64,000 bases of DNA from an uncultured Lachnospiraceae bacterium (GTDB taxonomy: Bacteria > Bacillota > Clostridia > Lachnospirales > Lachnospiraceae), in assembly GCA_946552115.1 (NCBI GenBank), contig CAMNRH010000008.1, positions 1 to 64,000 on the forward strand, in the 5' to 3' direction. Positions 16,798-26,271 of the stretch are shown one piece after another. The notes under the pieces were generated by a model. It saw only the letters and a program-made list of their open reading frames with translations, had not been told where the DNA came from and made no database searches. The stretch's first letter is position 1. Each line of letters starts with the position of its first letter. The translations under genes and the position numbers were made by a program.

Positions 16798-19146
16798 ATG
16801 TCAGATAAGATTACAACTTATGAATCTCTGGACGACAGGATTGCGCCAGAGGCGATCACTACAGATCTTGGAAAAGGACTTGAGATTGTAGACGGGCACG
16901 CGGTAAAAGCTCCGGGTGATTATGAGAACCCGGATAAGCTCTATGACATGTTAATTGCTCGCATTCGGAAATACCATCCGTCTACAGATGTAAGCCAGAT
17001 TAAAAAAGCATATGAGCTTGCCGCAGAGGCTCATGGAAACCAGTTCCGTAAATCAGGGGAGCCGTATATTATACATCCTCTTTGGGTTTCTATTATCCTT
17101 GCAAATCTGGAGATGGATAAGGAGACGATTCTTGCCGCAATGCTTCATGACGTTGTGGAGGATACGGAGATTACAGATGAGGAAATCAGGGAGGAATTCG
17201 GCGCGGAGGTAGCGCTTCTGGTGGACGGTGTTACGAAGCTTGGGCAGTTGTCCTATTCTTCCGACAAGCTGGAGGTGCAGGCGGAAAATCTACGCAAGAT
17301 GTTTCTTGCGATGGCGAAGGATATCCGGGTAATTATTATTAAGCTTGCCGACAGGCTTCATAATATGCGTACCCTTCAATTTATGAAGCCGGAAAAGCAG
17401 AGGGAAAAGGCGAAAGAGACAATGGATATTTATGCGCCGATTGCACAGAGGCTTGGTATATCCAAGATTAAGACAGAGCTTGATGATCTGGCGCTTAAAT
17501 ATTCCCAGCCGGAGGTTTTCTTTGATTTGGTAGAGCAAATCAACACAAGAAAAACAGAGCGTGAGGAATTTGTACAGCAGATTGTGGAAGAGGTGTTGGC
17601 GCATTTGAAAAACGCGAACATCCAGGGCGATGTAAGCGGACGCGTGAAGCATTTTTTCAGTATTTATAAAAAGATGGTGAATCAGGATAAGACGGTTGAC
17701 CAGATTTATGACCTTTTTGCGGTACGTATTATTGTGGATTCCGTAAAGGACTGTTATGCGGCGCTTGGGGTCATTCATGAGATGTATACGCCGATTCCGG
17801 GACGCTTTAAGGATTATATTGCGATGCCGAAGCCGAATATGTATCAGTCGCTTCATACGACATTGATGAGCTCGGTAGGCCAGCCCTTTGAAATTCAGAT
17901 TCGGACGCAGGAGATGCATAAAACTGCGGAATATGGTATCGCGGCGCATTGGAAATATAAGGAGACAGGCGACAGTAAGAAGAGCGTGGCGACGCAGGAG
18001 GAGGAAAAGCTAAGCTGGCTCAGACAGATTTTGGAATGGCAGCAGGATATGTCAGATAATCGGGAGTTCTTAAGCCTGATTAAAGGCGATCTTGACCTTT
18101 TTGCGGAGGACGTATACTGCTTTACTCCCCAGGGGGATGTAAAAAATCTGCCGAATGGTTCTACGCCGATTGATTTTGCCTATGTGATTCACAGCGCCGT
18201 AGGAAATAAGATGGTCGGCGCGAGAGTAAACGGCAGACTTGTGCCGATTGATTATAAGATACAGAACGGCGACCGCATTGAAATTCTGACTTCTCAGAAT
18301 TCCAGAGGGCCGAGCCGTGACTGGCTGAATGTTGTTAAGAGTACGCAGGCAAAAAATAAAATTAACCAGTGGTTTAAAAAGGAATTCAAGGAAGAAAATA
18401 TTGTCAGGGGAAAGGAGATGATCGCGTCCTATTGCAGGGCAAAATCAATTCAGGTTTCCGATATTTCCCAGGCAAAATATCAGGAAATTGTACAGAAAAA
18501 GTATGGATTCAGGGATTGGGATTCCGTACTGGCTGCGATTGGCCACGGCGGGCTTAAGGAAGGGCAGGTTGTCAACCGGCTTGTCGAGGAATATGCGAAA
18601 GAGCATAAGCAGGAAATTACGGATGAGGTTGTGCTTGAGAAGGTGGCGGAGGCCGCGCGCAATAAGGTTCATATTGCCAAATCGAAAAGCGGCGTTGTGG
18701 TGAAAGGAATCGACGATATGGCAGTGCGCTTTTCCAGATGCTGCAATCCGGTTCCGGGTGATGAGATTGTGGGCTTTGTGACAAGGGGACGCGGTATGAC
18801 CATTCACCGGACCGACTGCGTGAATATGATACATCTGACGGAGGCGGAGCGCGCAAGATTGATTGAGGTCGAATGGGAGAGCAATGTTGCGGAAAAAGCA
18901 GAGGGACAGTATCTGGCGGAAATCAAGATGTATGCGAATGACAGGAAGGGTCTTCTTATGGAGGTGTCGCAAATTTTCACAGAGGCAGGCGTTGATGTGA
19001 AATCTATGAATATCCGTACGAGTAAGCAGGGGACGGCGACGATAGAGACCGGATTTATTGTACACGGAAGAGAAGAATTGGGAAAAGTGATCGGCAGGCT
19101 GCGCCAGCTGGAGGATATATTGGATATTGAGAGAACAACAGGTTAG
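16798..19146 (+). CDS. rel: Bifunctional (p)ppGpp synthetase/hydrolase Rel
   Basis: A 782-residue long RSH protein of the stringent response. Domains in order: HD hydrolase (about 60-210, with HP near residue 98 and the HDVVEDT motif near residue 117), synthetase (about 260-380, RVKHFFSIYKKM and the substrate pocket of YQSLHTTLM), TGS (about 430-490, DVYCFTPQGDVKNLP), helical/zinc-finger region with RCCNPVPGDEIVG (about 645), and a C-terminal ACT domain (about 705-780). Both catalytic domains look intact. It makes and destroys the alarmone ppGpp at the ribosome. Ribosome site GGGAGAGAG. Confidence 0.97.
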   Translation: MSDKITTYESLDDRIAPEAITTDLGKGLEIVDGHAVKAPGDYENPDKLYDMLIARIRKYHPSTDVSQIKKAYELAAEAHGNQFRKSGEPYIIHPLWVSIILANLEMDKETILAAMLHDVVEDTEITDEEIREEFGAEVALLVDGVTKLGQLSYSSDKLEVQAENLRKMFLAMAKDIRVIIIKLADRLHNMRTLQFMKPEKQREKAKETMDIYAPIAQRLGISKIKTELDDLALKYSQPEVFFDLVEQINTRKTEREEFVQQIVEEVLAHLKNANIQGDVSGRVKHFFSIYKKMVNQDKTVDQIYDLFAVRIIVDSVKDCYAALGVIHEMYTPIPGRFKDYIAMPKPNMYQSLHTTLMSSVGQPFEIQIRTQEMHKTAEYGIAAHWKYKETGDSKKSVATQEEEKLSWLRQILEWQQDMSDNREFLSLIKGDLDLFAEDVYCFTPQGDVKNLPNGSTPIDFAYVIHSAVGNKMVGARVNGRLVPIDYKIQNGDRIEILTSQNSRGPSRDWLNVVKSTQAKNKINQWFKKEFKEENIVRGKEMIASYCRAKSIQVSDISQAKYQEIVQKKYGFRDWDSVLAAIGHGGLKEGQVVNRLVEEYAKEHKQEITDEVVLEKVAEAARNKVHIAKSKSGVVVKGIDDMAVRFSRCCNPVPGDEIVGFVTRGRGMTIHRTDCVNMIHLTEAERARLIEVEWESNVAEKAEGQYLAEIKMYANDRKGLLMEVSQIFTEAGVDVKSMNIRTSKQGTATIETGFIVHGREELGKVIGRLRQLEDILDIERTTG

Positions 19147-19165
19147 AAAGAGGAGTTTGCAGCAT

Positions 19166-19786
19166 ATGAGGGTGGAGAAATATTCAGTGGGAATTCTTGG
19201 AACGAATTGTTATCTGGCAGTTCAAGAGGAAACGAAAGAAACGGTTGTGATAGATCCGGGCGGCTGTCCCGGGAAGCTTATCAGCCATATCAAAGAGGAG
19301 GGGCTTAAGCCGGAGGCCATTCTTCTCACGCACGGGCACTTTGATCATATTATGGGAATTGACGGATTTTTAGAGGAATTTCCTATGCCGGTTTACGTAC
19401 ATGAGGCGGATAAGGATGCTATGAATGACGCCCGTCTGAATCAGTCCAGAACTTATACCGCCGGATATACTTTCCCGGATGCAGAGTATGTGAAAGATAA
19501 AGAGAAGCTTGCACTTGCGGGTATTGATTTTGAGGTCATTCATACGCCGGGACATACGATGGGATGCTGTTGTTATTACGTGCCGTCGGAGGATATTCTC
19601 TTCAGCGGGGATACTTTGTTTCAGAATTCAGTCGGACGGACGGATTTTGAAAACAGCAGTACATCGGCGCTGGTTCGCTCTGTCAGGGAGAGGCTCTTTG
19701 TACTGCCGGATAAGACGCTTGTGTATCCGGGACATTCCGGGGAGACGACAATCGGCCATGAGAAGATGCATAATCCTTATGTATAG
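19166..19786 (+). CDS. MBL-fold metallo-hydrolase (glyoxalase II-like)
   Basis: A 206-residue metallo-beta-lactamase-fold hydrolase. Zinc motif THGHFDHI (about residues 52-59), second His in HTPGHTMGCC (about 130), Asp in FSGDTLF (about 150) and last His in VYPGHSGET (about 192) give the full di-metal set. It is the short YcbL-type hydroxyacylglutathione hydrolase-like group. The start ATG 19166 follows AAAGAGGAG; the upstream in-frame stretch overlaps the end of rel. It lies in the conserved rel - MBL - hemZ - hisS order of Lachnospiraceae. The natural substrate is unknown. Confidence 0.88.
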   Translation: MRVEKYSVGILGTNCYLAVQEETKETVVIDPGGCPGKLISHIKEEGLKPEAILLTHGHFDHIMGIDGFLEEFPMPVYVHEADKDAMNDARLNQSRTYTAGYTFPDAEYVKDKEKLALAGIDFEVIHTPGHTMGCCCYYVPSEDILFSGDTLFQNSVGRTDFENSSTSALVRSVRERLFVLPDKTLVYPGHSGETTIGHEKMHNPYV

Positions 19787-19801
19787 ACGGGAGAATAAGA
19801 G

Positions 19802-21238
19802 ATGTTTCGGGTGATATGCAGCAGGGAAGCTTATGTTTATAATGGATATCATATGGTGAAGGCTTTTTATCCGCTTGAGGAGGTTGTATCCGCTGTGGAG
19901 GAAAAAGCCTCTAATTATATTACCGTTTATCTGAATGAGGAGGAGATAATCGTTATAACAAAGGAACGGATTCCGGATTCGGATGGGATTGGCGGTAAAA
20001 AATTGAAATACCGGATTGACTGTCTTCTGTATGAGGAACTGGCTTTACTTACGGGAAAGCGGCTCGCATGGGGAATTCTTATGGGGGTACGGCCGACAAA
20101 GATTGCTATGGCTGCTCTTGAAAAGGGGGCGGTAAAAAAAGAATTTACCGCCAAATTTCAGGGAGAGTTTTTTGCGGCGCCTGAAAAGGCGGAGCTTGCG
20201 TGGCGGATAGCCGTCCGGGAAAGGGAGCTGCTTAAGCGGCTGGATGCAGAAAACGGATACAGCCTTTATATCGGGATTCCCTTTTGTCCGTCGGTGTGTA
20301 CATACTGCTCCTTTAGCTCGGGAGCTTTGTCTGAATGGGAAAGCTCTGTGGAGGGCTATTTGGAGGCGTTGTGCAGGGAGCTTGCTGCCGTTTCAAAAAT
20401 GGCGGGAAGATGGCGGTTAAATACCATCTATATTGGCGGTGGAACTCCCACGACGCTAAACGCCGGACAGCTTGAAAGGCTGTTGGATTTTATTGACAGA
20501 AGCTTTTCCAGACAATATCTTCTGGAATATACGGTGGAAGCGGGAAGGCCGGACAGTATTACGGAGGATAAGCTTAAGGTATTAAAGGCTCACAAAGTGA
20601 CGAGGATTTCTATTAATCCCCAAAGCATGCAGCAAAGGACGCTGGATGTGATTGGAAGAGGCCATACGGCAGCGGAGGTCTATACGGCGTATCATATGGC
20701 AAGAAAGGCAGGATTTGACAATATTAATATGGATTTAATTGCAGGACTTCCAGGAGAGACAGCCGGGGACATGAAAGATACGCTTCGTCAGATTCAAAAG
20801 CTTGCTCCTGACAGCCTGACGGTTCATGCGCTTGCGATTAAGAGAGCTGCAAGGCTTGGGCAGACAGGAGGAGCCGCGGTATCACCGGATATAGGTCAGA
20901 TGATTGAGGATGCTGCCATGTTCGCGGGGGAGATGGGAATGTCGCCCTATTATCTGTACCGGCAGAAGAATATTGCGGGGGATTTTGAAAATGTGGGCTA
21001 TGCAAAGGTTGACAAAGCCGGAATATACAATATACTTATTATGGAGGAAAAGCAGTCTGTTATTGCGGCGGGAGCGGGGGCCTCTACAAAGCTTGTATTT
21101 AAGGAACCGGTAGAGAATCCTGCCGGTAAAAAGAAAAAAACGAATCTGATAAGGATTGAAAACGTCAAGGCGATTGACGCTTATATAAACCGTATTGACG
21201 AGATGATAGATAGAAAAGGAGAATGGCTATGGCGTTAA
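19802..21238 (+). CDS. hemZ: Coproporphyrinogen dehydrogenase HemZ (radical SAM)
   Basis: A 478-residue HemN-like radical SAM protein of the HemZ branch. The motif FCPSVCTYCSF supplies the CxxxCxxC cluster ligands near residues 162-169, followed by IYIGGGTPTTL and the NPQSMQQRTLDVIGRGHT segment typical of the HemN/HemW/HemZ superfamily. An N-terminal extension of about 150 residues with GVRPTKIAM is specific to HemZ. The family is annotated as oxygen-independent coproporphyrinogen III oxidase, but activity has been doubted for many members, and no other haem genes are nearby. Its end overlaps the hisS start by 10 bases, so the two are translationally coupled. Confidence 0.88.
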   Translation: MFRVICSREAYVYNGYHMVKAFYPLEEVVSAVEEKASNYITVYLNEEEIIVITKERIPDSDGIGGKKLKYRIDCLLYEELALLTGKRLAWGILMGVRPTKIAMAALEKGAVKKEFTAKFQGEFFAAPEKAELAWRIAVRERELLKRLDAENGYSLYIGIPFCPSVCTYCSFSSGALSEWESSVEGYLEALCRELAAVSKMAGRWRLNTIYIGGGTPTTLNAGQLERLLDFIDRSFSRQYLLEYTVEAGRPDSITEDKLKVLKAHKVTRISINPQSMQQRTLDVIGRGHTAAEVYTAYHMARKAGFDNINMDLIAGLPGETAGDMKDTLRQIQKLAPDSLTVHALAIKRAARLGQTGGAAVSPDIGQMIEDAAMFAGEMGMSPYYLYRQKNIAGDFENVGYAKVDKAGIYNILIMEEKQSVIAAGAGASTKLVFKEPVENPAGKKKKTNLIRIENVKAIDAYINRIDEMIDRKGEWLWR

Positions 21239-22494
21239 AGAAAAAAACGGTTACAGGCATGAATGACAGGATGCCCCGTGAGATGGAGGTCAGGGATTAT
21301 CTGATTCAGCTTATTAAAGATACGTATAAGACCTATGGTTTTCAGTCGATGGAGACTCCCTGTGTGGAGCATATTGAAAACCTGACCAGTAAGCAGGGCG
21401 GAGATAATGAAAAGTTGATTTTTAAGATTATGAAGCGGGGGCAGAAGCTTAAACTTGAGAATGTGAAAGAGGAAAATGATCTGGCGGACTGCGGGCTTCG
21501 CTATGATTTGACCGTGCCGCTTGCAAGATATTATGCCAATCATGCGAATGAGCTGCCGTCTCCTTTTAAGGCGCTTCAGATTGGCAATGTATGGCGCGCC
21601 GACCGCCCGCAGAAAGGACGGTTCCGCCAGTTTGTGCAGTGCGATATTGATATTCTGGGAGAGACGGGTAATCTGGCGGAGATTGAGCTGATTCTGGCAA
21701 CGACCGCGATGCTTGGGAAGCTTAAGTTTCGGAATTTTACCGTGTGTATCAATGACCGCAATATTTTAAAAGCGATGGCGGCATATAGTGGTTTTAAAGA
21801 AGAAGACTACGACGAGGTATTTATTATTTTAGATAAGATGGATAAAATCGGAAAGGACGGAGTGGAGGCGGAGCTTTCAGGGCTCGGCTATTCTAAGGAA
21901 AGCGTTGCTTCTTATCTTGGACTTTTTGACGAGGTATCGCCGGATATTTCCGGTATCCGTTATCTTAATGAAAAGCTGGGCGGATATTTGAACGATGAAA
22001 CGGCAGAGGGGATGGAGCTTATTATGTCCAGTGTGGATGCCGCGAAAGAGTGTGATTTCCAATTAAAATTTGACCCTACGCTTGTAAGAGGACAGTCCTA
22101 TTATACAGGGACTATTTTTGAGGTAACAATGGACGACTTCGGTGGCTCCGTCGCCGGAGGAGGGCGATACGATAAAATGATTGGAAAATTTACAGGGCAG
22201 GATACTCCGGCATGCGGTTTTTCCATTGGATTTGAAAGAATTGTGATGCTGCTTTTGGAAAACGGCTTCGAGGTGCCGAAAAAGGGGATAAAAAAAGCTT
22301 ATTTGCTTGATAAAAAGCTTCCGAGAGACGGAATCCTTAAGGTGCTTGATTTTGCAAAGTCCGACAGAGAGGCGGGAAAACAGGTGCTGATTGTAAATAT
22401 GAAGAAGAATAAAAAGTTTCAGAAAGAACAGCTGGCGGCAGAAGGGTACGAGGAAATGATAGACTGCTACGAGGATTCTATCGTGCAGATGTAA
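21229..22494 (+). CDS. hisS: Histidine--tRNA ligase
   Basis: A 421-residue class II aminoacyl-tRNA synthetase. Motif 2 is WRADRPQKGRFRQFVQCDID, preceded by DLTVPLARY (substrate loop); the HisA motif LVRGQSYYTGTIFE and motif 3 CGFSIGFERI are present, followed by an anticodon-binding domain of about 90 residues. GGRYDKMIG is also seen. It charges tRNA-His in the cytoplasm. ATG 21229 is preferred over 21223 because AAAGGAG is only one base before the latter. It overlaps hemZ and is followed 22 bases later by aspS. Confidence 0.95.
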   Translation: MALKKKTVTGMNDRMPREMEVRDYLIQLIKDTYKTYGFQSMETPCVEHIENLTSKQGGDNEKLIFKIMKRGQKLKLENVKEENDLADCGLRYDLTVPLARYYANHANELPSPFKALQIGNVWRADRPQKGRFRQFVQCDIDILGETGNLAEIELILATTAMLGKLKFRNFTVCINDRNILKAMAAYSGFKEEDYDEVFIILDKMDKIGKDGVEAELSGLGYSKESVASYLGLFDEVSPDISGIRYLNEKLGGYLNDETAEGMELIMSSVDAAKECDFQLKFDPTLVRGQSYYTGTIFEVTMDDFGGSVAGGGRYDKMIGKFTGQDTPACGFSIGFERIVMLLLENGFEVPKKGIKKAYLLDKKLPRDGILKVLDFAKSDREAGKQVLIVNMKKNKKFQKEQLAAEGYEEMIDCYEDSIVQM

Positions 22495-22516
22495 TTTATG
22501 AGAGGAGAAAAATGAC

Positions 22517-24322
22517 ATGGCAGAGTCAATGAAAGGGTTAAAGAGGACGCATCGCTGCGGGGAGCTTACGAAAGAAAATATCGGTGAAAAAGTTACCGTT
22601 ATGGGCTGGGTGCAGAAAAACAGGAATAAGGGAGGGCTTGTATTTGTAGACGTACGGGACCGTTCCGGTATTATTCAGGTTGTGTTTGAGGAGGGAAAGT
22701 CAGAAGCTTCTCTGCCTCCAAAGGCGGCAAGACTTCGTTCCGAATATGTGGTGGCAGTTACGGGAACGGTAGAAAAGCGTTCCGGTGCAGTCAATGAAAA
22801 TCTGTCAACCGGGGAAATCGAAATTATTCCGGAGGAGCTTCGGATCCTTTCGGAATCGGAGACGCCTCCGTTTCCGGTTGAGGAAAGCTCCAAAACCAAG
22901 GAGGAGGTGCGCCTGAAATACAGGTATCTGGATCTTAGACGGCCGGATATGCAGCGGAATCTTATGATGAGAAGCCGGGTGGCGACGCTTATCCGTCAGT
23001 TTCTTGCAGAAGAAGGCTTTCTGGAGATAGAGACGCCGATTTTAATTGGAAGCACGCCGGAGGGAGCAAGAGATTATCTTGTGCCGAGCCGGATCCATCG
23101 GGGACATTTTTATGCGCTGCCTCAGTCGCCGCAGCTTTTTAAGCAGCTTTTGATGTGCTCCGGCTGCGACAGATATTTCCAGCTTGCAAAATGCTTCCGG
23201 GACGAGGATCTCCGGGCGGACCGTCAGCCGGAATTTACGCAGATTGATATGGAGCTTTCTTTCGTTGACGTGGAGGAGGTTCTTGATGTAAATGAAAGGC
23301 TTCTGGCGAAAGTATTCCGGGAGGTATTGGGAGTGGAGGTGCCGCTTCCGATTCCGAGGATGACATGGCAGGAGGCGATGGACCGCTACGGATCGGATAA
23401 GCCGGACATCCGCTTTGGAATGGAGCTTACGGATGTGACGGAGGTTGTAAAGAATTGTGAATTTGCCGTATTTAAGGGCGCAGTGAAAAATGGCGGAACC
23501 GTCCGGGGTATCAATGCGAAAGGACAGGGCGCGATGTCCCGGAAAAAGATAGATAAGCTGGTGGAATTCGCGAAAGGTTATGGAGCAAAGGGGCTTGCCT
23601 ACGCGGCAATTCAGGAGGACGGCACTGTAAAATCATCCTTTGGGAAATTTATGAAAGACGGGGAAATGTCTGCGCTGATTCAGGCAATGGACGGACAAAA
23701 CGGAGATTTGCTGTTATTTGCCGCAGATAAAAATAAGGTTGTATGGGATGTGCTGGGTGCGCTCCGTCTGGAGCTGGCCCGTCAGCTGGAGCTTTTAGAT
23801 AAGAGCGATTACCGGTTTTTGTGGGTAACCGAATTCCCGCTGCTTGAGTGGAGCGAGGAGCAGGATCGCTTTGTAGCGATGCATCATCCGTTTACAATGC
23901 CGATGGAAGAGGATATGGAGTATATTGACAGCGACCCGGGAAGAGTCCGTGCAAAGGCATACGATATTGTATTGAATGGGACGGAGCTCGGGGGAGGAAG
24001 CGTGAGGATTTTTAATCCGGATATTCAGAATAAGATGTTTGAAGTGCTGGGCTTTACGCCTGAGCAGGCGCAGGAGCAGTTCGGATTTTTACTTACTGCT
24101 TTCAAATACGGCGTGCCGCCTCATGCCGGGCTTGCATACGGACTGGACAGGCTGATTATGCTGATGGCGAAAGAGGACAGTATCCGCGATGTGATTGCAT
24201 TTCCCAAGATCAAGGATGCGTCGGATCTTATGACGGAAGCGCCGACAAAGGTGGATGAAAAGCAGCTTGAGGAGCTGGGACTTGAGGTTCGGAGGAAAGA
24301 ATGCGGCGGGTTAGACCTGTAG
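22517..24322 (+). CDS. aspS: Aspartate--tRNA ligase
   Basis: A 601-residue class II synthetase of the bacterial AspRS type: N-terminal OB-fold anticodon domain (about 1-110, GWVQKNRNKGGLVFVDVRDR), catalytic core with motif 2 CFRDEDLRADRQPEFTQID, the bacterial GAD insertion domain (about 290-410), and motif 3 GLAYGLDRLIM. Length about 590-600 is standard. It charges tRNA-Asp and, if the genome lacks AsnRS and has GatCAB, may also charge tRNA-Asn; the sequence here cannot tell. Last gene of the hemZ-hisS-aspS run. Confidence 0.96.
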   Translation: MAESMKGLKRTHRCGELTKENIGEKVTVMGWVQKNRNKGGLVFVDVRDRSGIIQVVFEEGKSEASLPPKAARLRSEYVVAVTGTVEKRSGAVNENLSTGEIEIIPEELRILSESETPPFPVEESSKTKEEVRLKYRYLDLRRPDMQRNLMMRSRVATLIRQFLAEEGFLEIETPILIGSTPEGARDYLVPSRIHRGHFYALPQSPQLFKQLLMCSGCDRYFQLAKCFRDEDLRADRQPEFTQIDMELSFVDVEEVLDVNERLLAKVFREVLGVEVPLPIPRMTWQEAMDRYGSDKPDIRFGMELTDVTEVVKNCEFAVFKGAVKNGGTVRGINAKGQGAMSRKKIDKLVEFAKGYGAKGLAYAAIQEDGTVKSSFGKFMKDGEMSALIQAMDGQNGDLLLFAADKNKVVWDVLGALRLELARQLELLDKSDYRFLWVTEFPLLEWSEEQDRFVAMHHPFTMPMEEDMEYIDSDPGRVRAKAYDIVLNGTELGGGSVRIFNPDIQNKMFEVLGFTPEQAQEQFGFLLTAFKYGVPPHAGLAYGLDRLIMLMAKEDSIRDVIAFPKIKDASDLMTEAPTKVDEKQLEELGLEVRRKECGGLDL

Positions 24323-24349
24323 CAGCGGTTAGACGGATAATAAACAGGG

Positions 24350-24385
24350 TATAAGGTCTTTGGAAAGGGTTTTAAAGACCTTATA
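24350..24385 (+). terminator. Hairpin after aspS (weak terminator)
   Basis: A perfect 12-bp stem (24350-24361 with 24374-24385, core ATAAGGTCTTT/AAAGACCTTAT) with a 12-base loop lies 28 bases after the aspS stop. The T-run that should follow is poor, so termination may be partial or the structure may only stabilise the mRNA end. Confidence 0.5.
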
Positions 24386-24409
24386 TCTTAAAAATGGTTA
24401 ATTGAGAGT

Positions 24410-24442
24410 AAAAAAAGAAAGCATCGACAAATCAATGCTTTC
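24410..24442 (-). terminator. Terminator of tRNA-Gly
   Basis: On the minus strand an 11-bp stem (24417-24427 with 24432-24442, one G-U pair, four-base loop) is followed by seven T. It begins 15 bases after the tRNA 3' end. Confidence 0.8.
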
Positions 24443-24456
24443 AATCCTTAGAAAAG

Positions 24457-24529
24457 AGCGACAGACGGGGTTCGAACCCGCGACCCCGACCTTGGCAAGG
24501 TCGTACTCTACCAACTGAGCCACTGTCGC
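24457..24529 (-). tRNA. tRNA-Gly (anticodon GCC)
   Basis: A 73-base cloverleaf on the minus strand including the discriminator U. Acceptor stem GCGACAG/CTGTCGC pairs fully; D arm GCTC-AGTTGGTA-GAGT, anticodon arm CGACC-TTGCCAA-GGTCG with anticodon GCC, and T arm GCGGG-TTCGAAC-CCCGT are all present. CCA is not encoded. It has its own promoter and terminator and is a single, non-clustered gene. Confidence 0.97.
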
Positions 24530-24558
24530 ATATATGTTTGTTCCTCGGAACAATAAAT

Positions 24559-24587
24559 ACTATACTATATGAGAAAATGTTTGTCAA
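24559..24587 (-). promoter_or_regulatory. Promoter of tRNA-Gly
   Basis: On the minus strand TTGACA (24582-24587), 17-base spacer, TATAGT (24559-24564), 30 bases ahead of the mature tRNA 5' end. Confidence 0.7.
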
Positions 24588-24605
24588 CATTTTTTTGAAA
24601 AAATT

Positions 24606-24635
24606 TTGCAAGCGGAAATACATTTGTGCTATACT
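24606..24635 (+). promoter_or_regulatory. Candidate promoter of the MATE gene
   Basis: TTGCAA (24606-24611), 18-base spacer, TATACT (24630-24635). A second TATAAT follows at 24647-24652, so two overlapping promoters are possible; the exact start site cannot be decided from sequence. Confidence 0.4.
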
Positions 24636-24675
24636 TTAGTACTGGTATAATGACATTGGAAAATTGGGAGGAATT

Positions 24676-26031
24676 ATGGTCGAAAGGAATATGGAAGCGA
24701 ATCCGCTGGCAACAGAAAGAATTGGGAAACTGATTGCCAAATTTGCGGTGCCGGCAATTATCAGTATGCTTGTAAGCTCTCTTTATAATATTGTGGATCA
24801 GATATTTATCGGGCAGGGGGTAGGGATGCTTGGAAACGCGGCGACCAATATCGCGTTTCCCGTGTCTATTATCTGCACGGCGACGGCGCTTCTTCTGGGA
24901 ATCGGGAGCGCTTCGAATTTTAACCTGTCTTCCGGAGAGGGAAATCATAATCAGGCGGCAGGCATTGCAGGGACAGGCCTTGCAATGCTTGGAATTTGCG
25001 GAGTAGCGATAGCGGCGGCCGTTATGTTATTTTTAAATCCGCTTTTGCAGCTTTTCGGCGTTACGCCGGAGGTGCTTCCGTATGCGCAGGATTATACGGG
25101 GATTACCGCGTTTGGAATTCCCTTTCTTATACTGACTACCGGAGGAAATCATATCATTCGGGCGGACAGGAGCCCGGCCTATTCGATGGCATGTATGCTC
25201 ACCGGGGCGATTATCAATACAATATTAGATCCGCTTTTTATATTTGGCTTTCACTGGGGGATTCAGGGCGCAGCGGCAGCTACGGTGATCGGACAGGTAA
25301 TATCAGGAATCATTGTAATCGTATATTTTATGAAATTCCGGAAAATGGAGCTGTCCCGGGAAAAACTGAGACCGAAAGGAGAGTATCTGAAAGCGGTTGT
25401 TTCTCTTGGTATGGCGTCCTGTGTTAACCAGATTGCGATGGCGGCGGTCCAGATTGTGATGAATAATACTCTGAGATATTACGGGGCGTCGTCTGTTTAC
25501 GGGACGGATATTCCGCTTGCGTGTGTCGGCGTTATTTCAAAGGTGAATATGGTATTTATGGCAATCTGTATCGGTATTTCGCAGGGATGTCAGCCTATCT
25601 GGGGATATAATTACGGGGCGGAGAAATATGAACGTGTGCGGGATACTTACAAAAAGGCATTTCAGATAGCTTTTACAGTGGGAATTTTCTTCTTTATCTG
25701 TTTTCAGCTGTTTCCGCGCCAGATTGTCAGTATTTTTGGAACAGGAAGCGAGGAATATTTTCGTTTTGCCGAGCAATATTTTAAAATATTCATGTTTATG
25801 ACGTTTATAAACGGCGTACAGCCGATGTGTTCGGGGTTTTTCACGTCAATCGGAAAGGCAGGGCTTGGAATTGTCGTATCTCTAACGAGACAGGTAATCT
25901 TCCTGCTGCCTCTGATTGTAATCTTTCCGTTGTTCATGGGAATTGACGGGGTTATGTACGCGGGTCCGATTGCGGATGCGGCAGCCGCGACGGTGGCCAT
26001 CGGGTATGCAGTGCGCGAGCTGAAAAAATGA
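24676..26031 (+). CDS. MATE family efflux transporter
   Basis: A 451-residue polytopic membrane protein with about 12 hydrophobic helices in two similar halves, the MATE (MatE) pattern. The N-terminal PAIISMLVSSLYNIVDQIFIG segment is the conserved first helix of the DinF/NorM-like clostridial group, and the second half repeats it (MASCVNQIAMAAVQIVMNN). Members export cationic compounds by Na+ or H+ antiport; the substrate here is unknown. Start ATG 24676 follows GGGAGG; an earlier in-frame ATG at 24664 has no ribosome site. It stands alone between the tRNA-Gly promoter and the folT riboswitch. Confidence 0.9.
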   Translation: MVERNMEANPLATERIGKLIAKFAVPAIISMLVSSLYNIVDQIFIGQGVGMLGNAATNIAFPVSIICTATALLLGIGSASNFNLSSGEGNHNQAAGIAGTGLAMLGICGVAIAAAVMLFLNPLLQLFGVTPEVLPYAQDYTGITAFGIPFLILTTGGNHIIRADRSPAYSMACMLTGAIINTILDPLFIFGFHWGIQGAAAATVIGQVISGIIVIVYFMKFRKMELSREKLRPKGEYLKAVVSLGMASCVNQIAMAAVQIVMNNTLRYYGASSVYGTDIPLACVGVISKVNMVFMAICIGISQGCQPIWGYNYGAEKYERVRDTYKKAFQIAFTVGIFFFICFQLFPRQIVSIFGTGSEEYFRFAEQYFKIFMFMTFINGVQPMCSGFFTSIGKAGLGIVVSLTRQVIFLLPLIVIFPLFMGIDGVMYAGPIADAAAATVAIGYAVRELKK

Positions 26032-26044
26032 AATAGAGTTTTTA

Positions 26045-26073
26045 TTGCTCTCCTTTTGAAACTGTGTTAGAAT
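26045..26073 (+). promoter_or_regulatory. Promoter of folT
   Basis: TTGCTC (26045-26050), 17-base spacer, extended -10 TGT-TAGAAT (TAGAAT 26068-26073). Transcription would begin near 26080, just ahead of the riboswitch. Confidence 0.55.
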
Positions 26074-26097
26074 ATTCCCGTAACAGTGATTAAGAAA

Positions 26098-26205
26098 AGC
26101 AGAGTAGGAATGTGTGCGTTTAGTGCCGTCTGGACGGGGAGTTGCCAGACGGACGAAGAGTATCAGGGACAAGATACCGCGGTGCATGTTCCGCATCCCG
26201 CTGCT
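26098..26205 (+). ncRNA. Tetrahydrofolate (THF, folE/folT-type) riboswitch aptamer
   Basis: The leader of folT matches the THF riboswitch: closing stem AGCAG (26098-26102) with CTGCT (26201-26205), the conserved AGAGTAG after the 5' strand, GCGTTTAGTG, a long hairpin CCGTCTGG...CCAGACGG, ACGAAG, and CGCGGTG followed by GCATCCCGCTGCT. A further hairpin (26207-26236, ACATAG...CTATG with an inner CAGGT/ACCTG) and a CTACTGC segment just before the ribosome site may form the expression platform. It would adjust folate uptake to cellular reduced folate. Confidence 0.88.
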
Positions 26206-26271
26206 ACACATAGACGGACAGGTTACCTGCTATGCGTAGCTTTAAGGACTACTGCAAAGGAGGTATTTTTT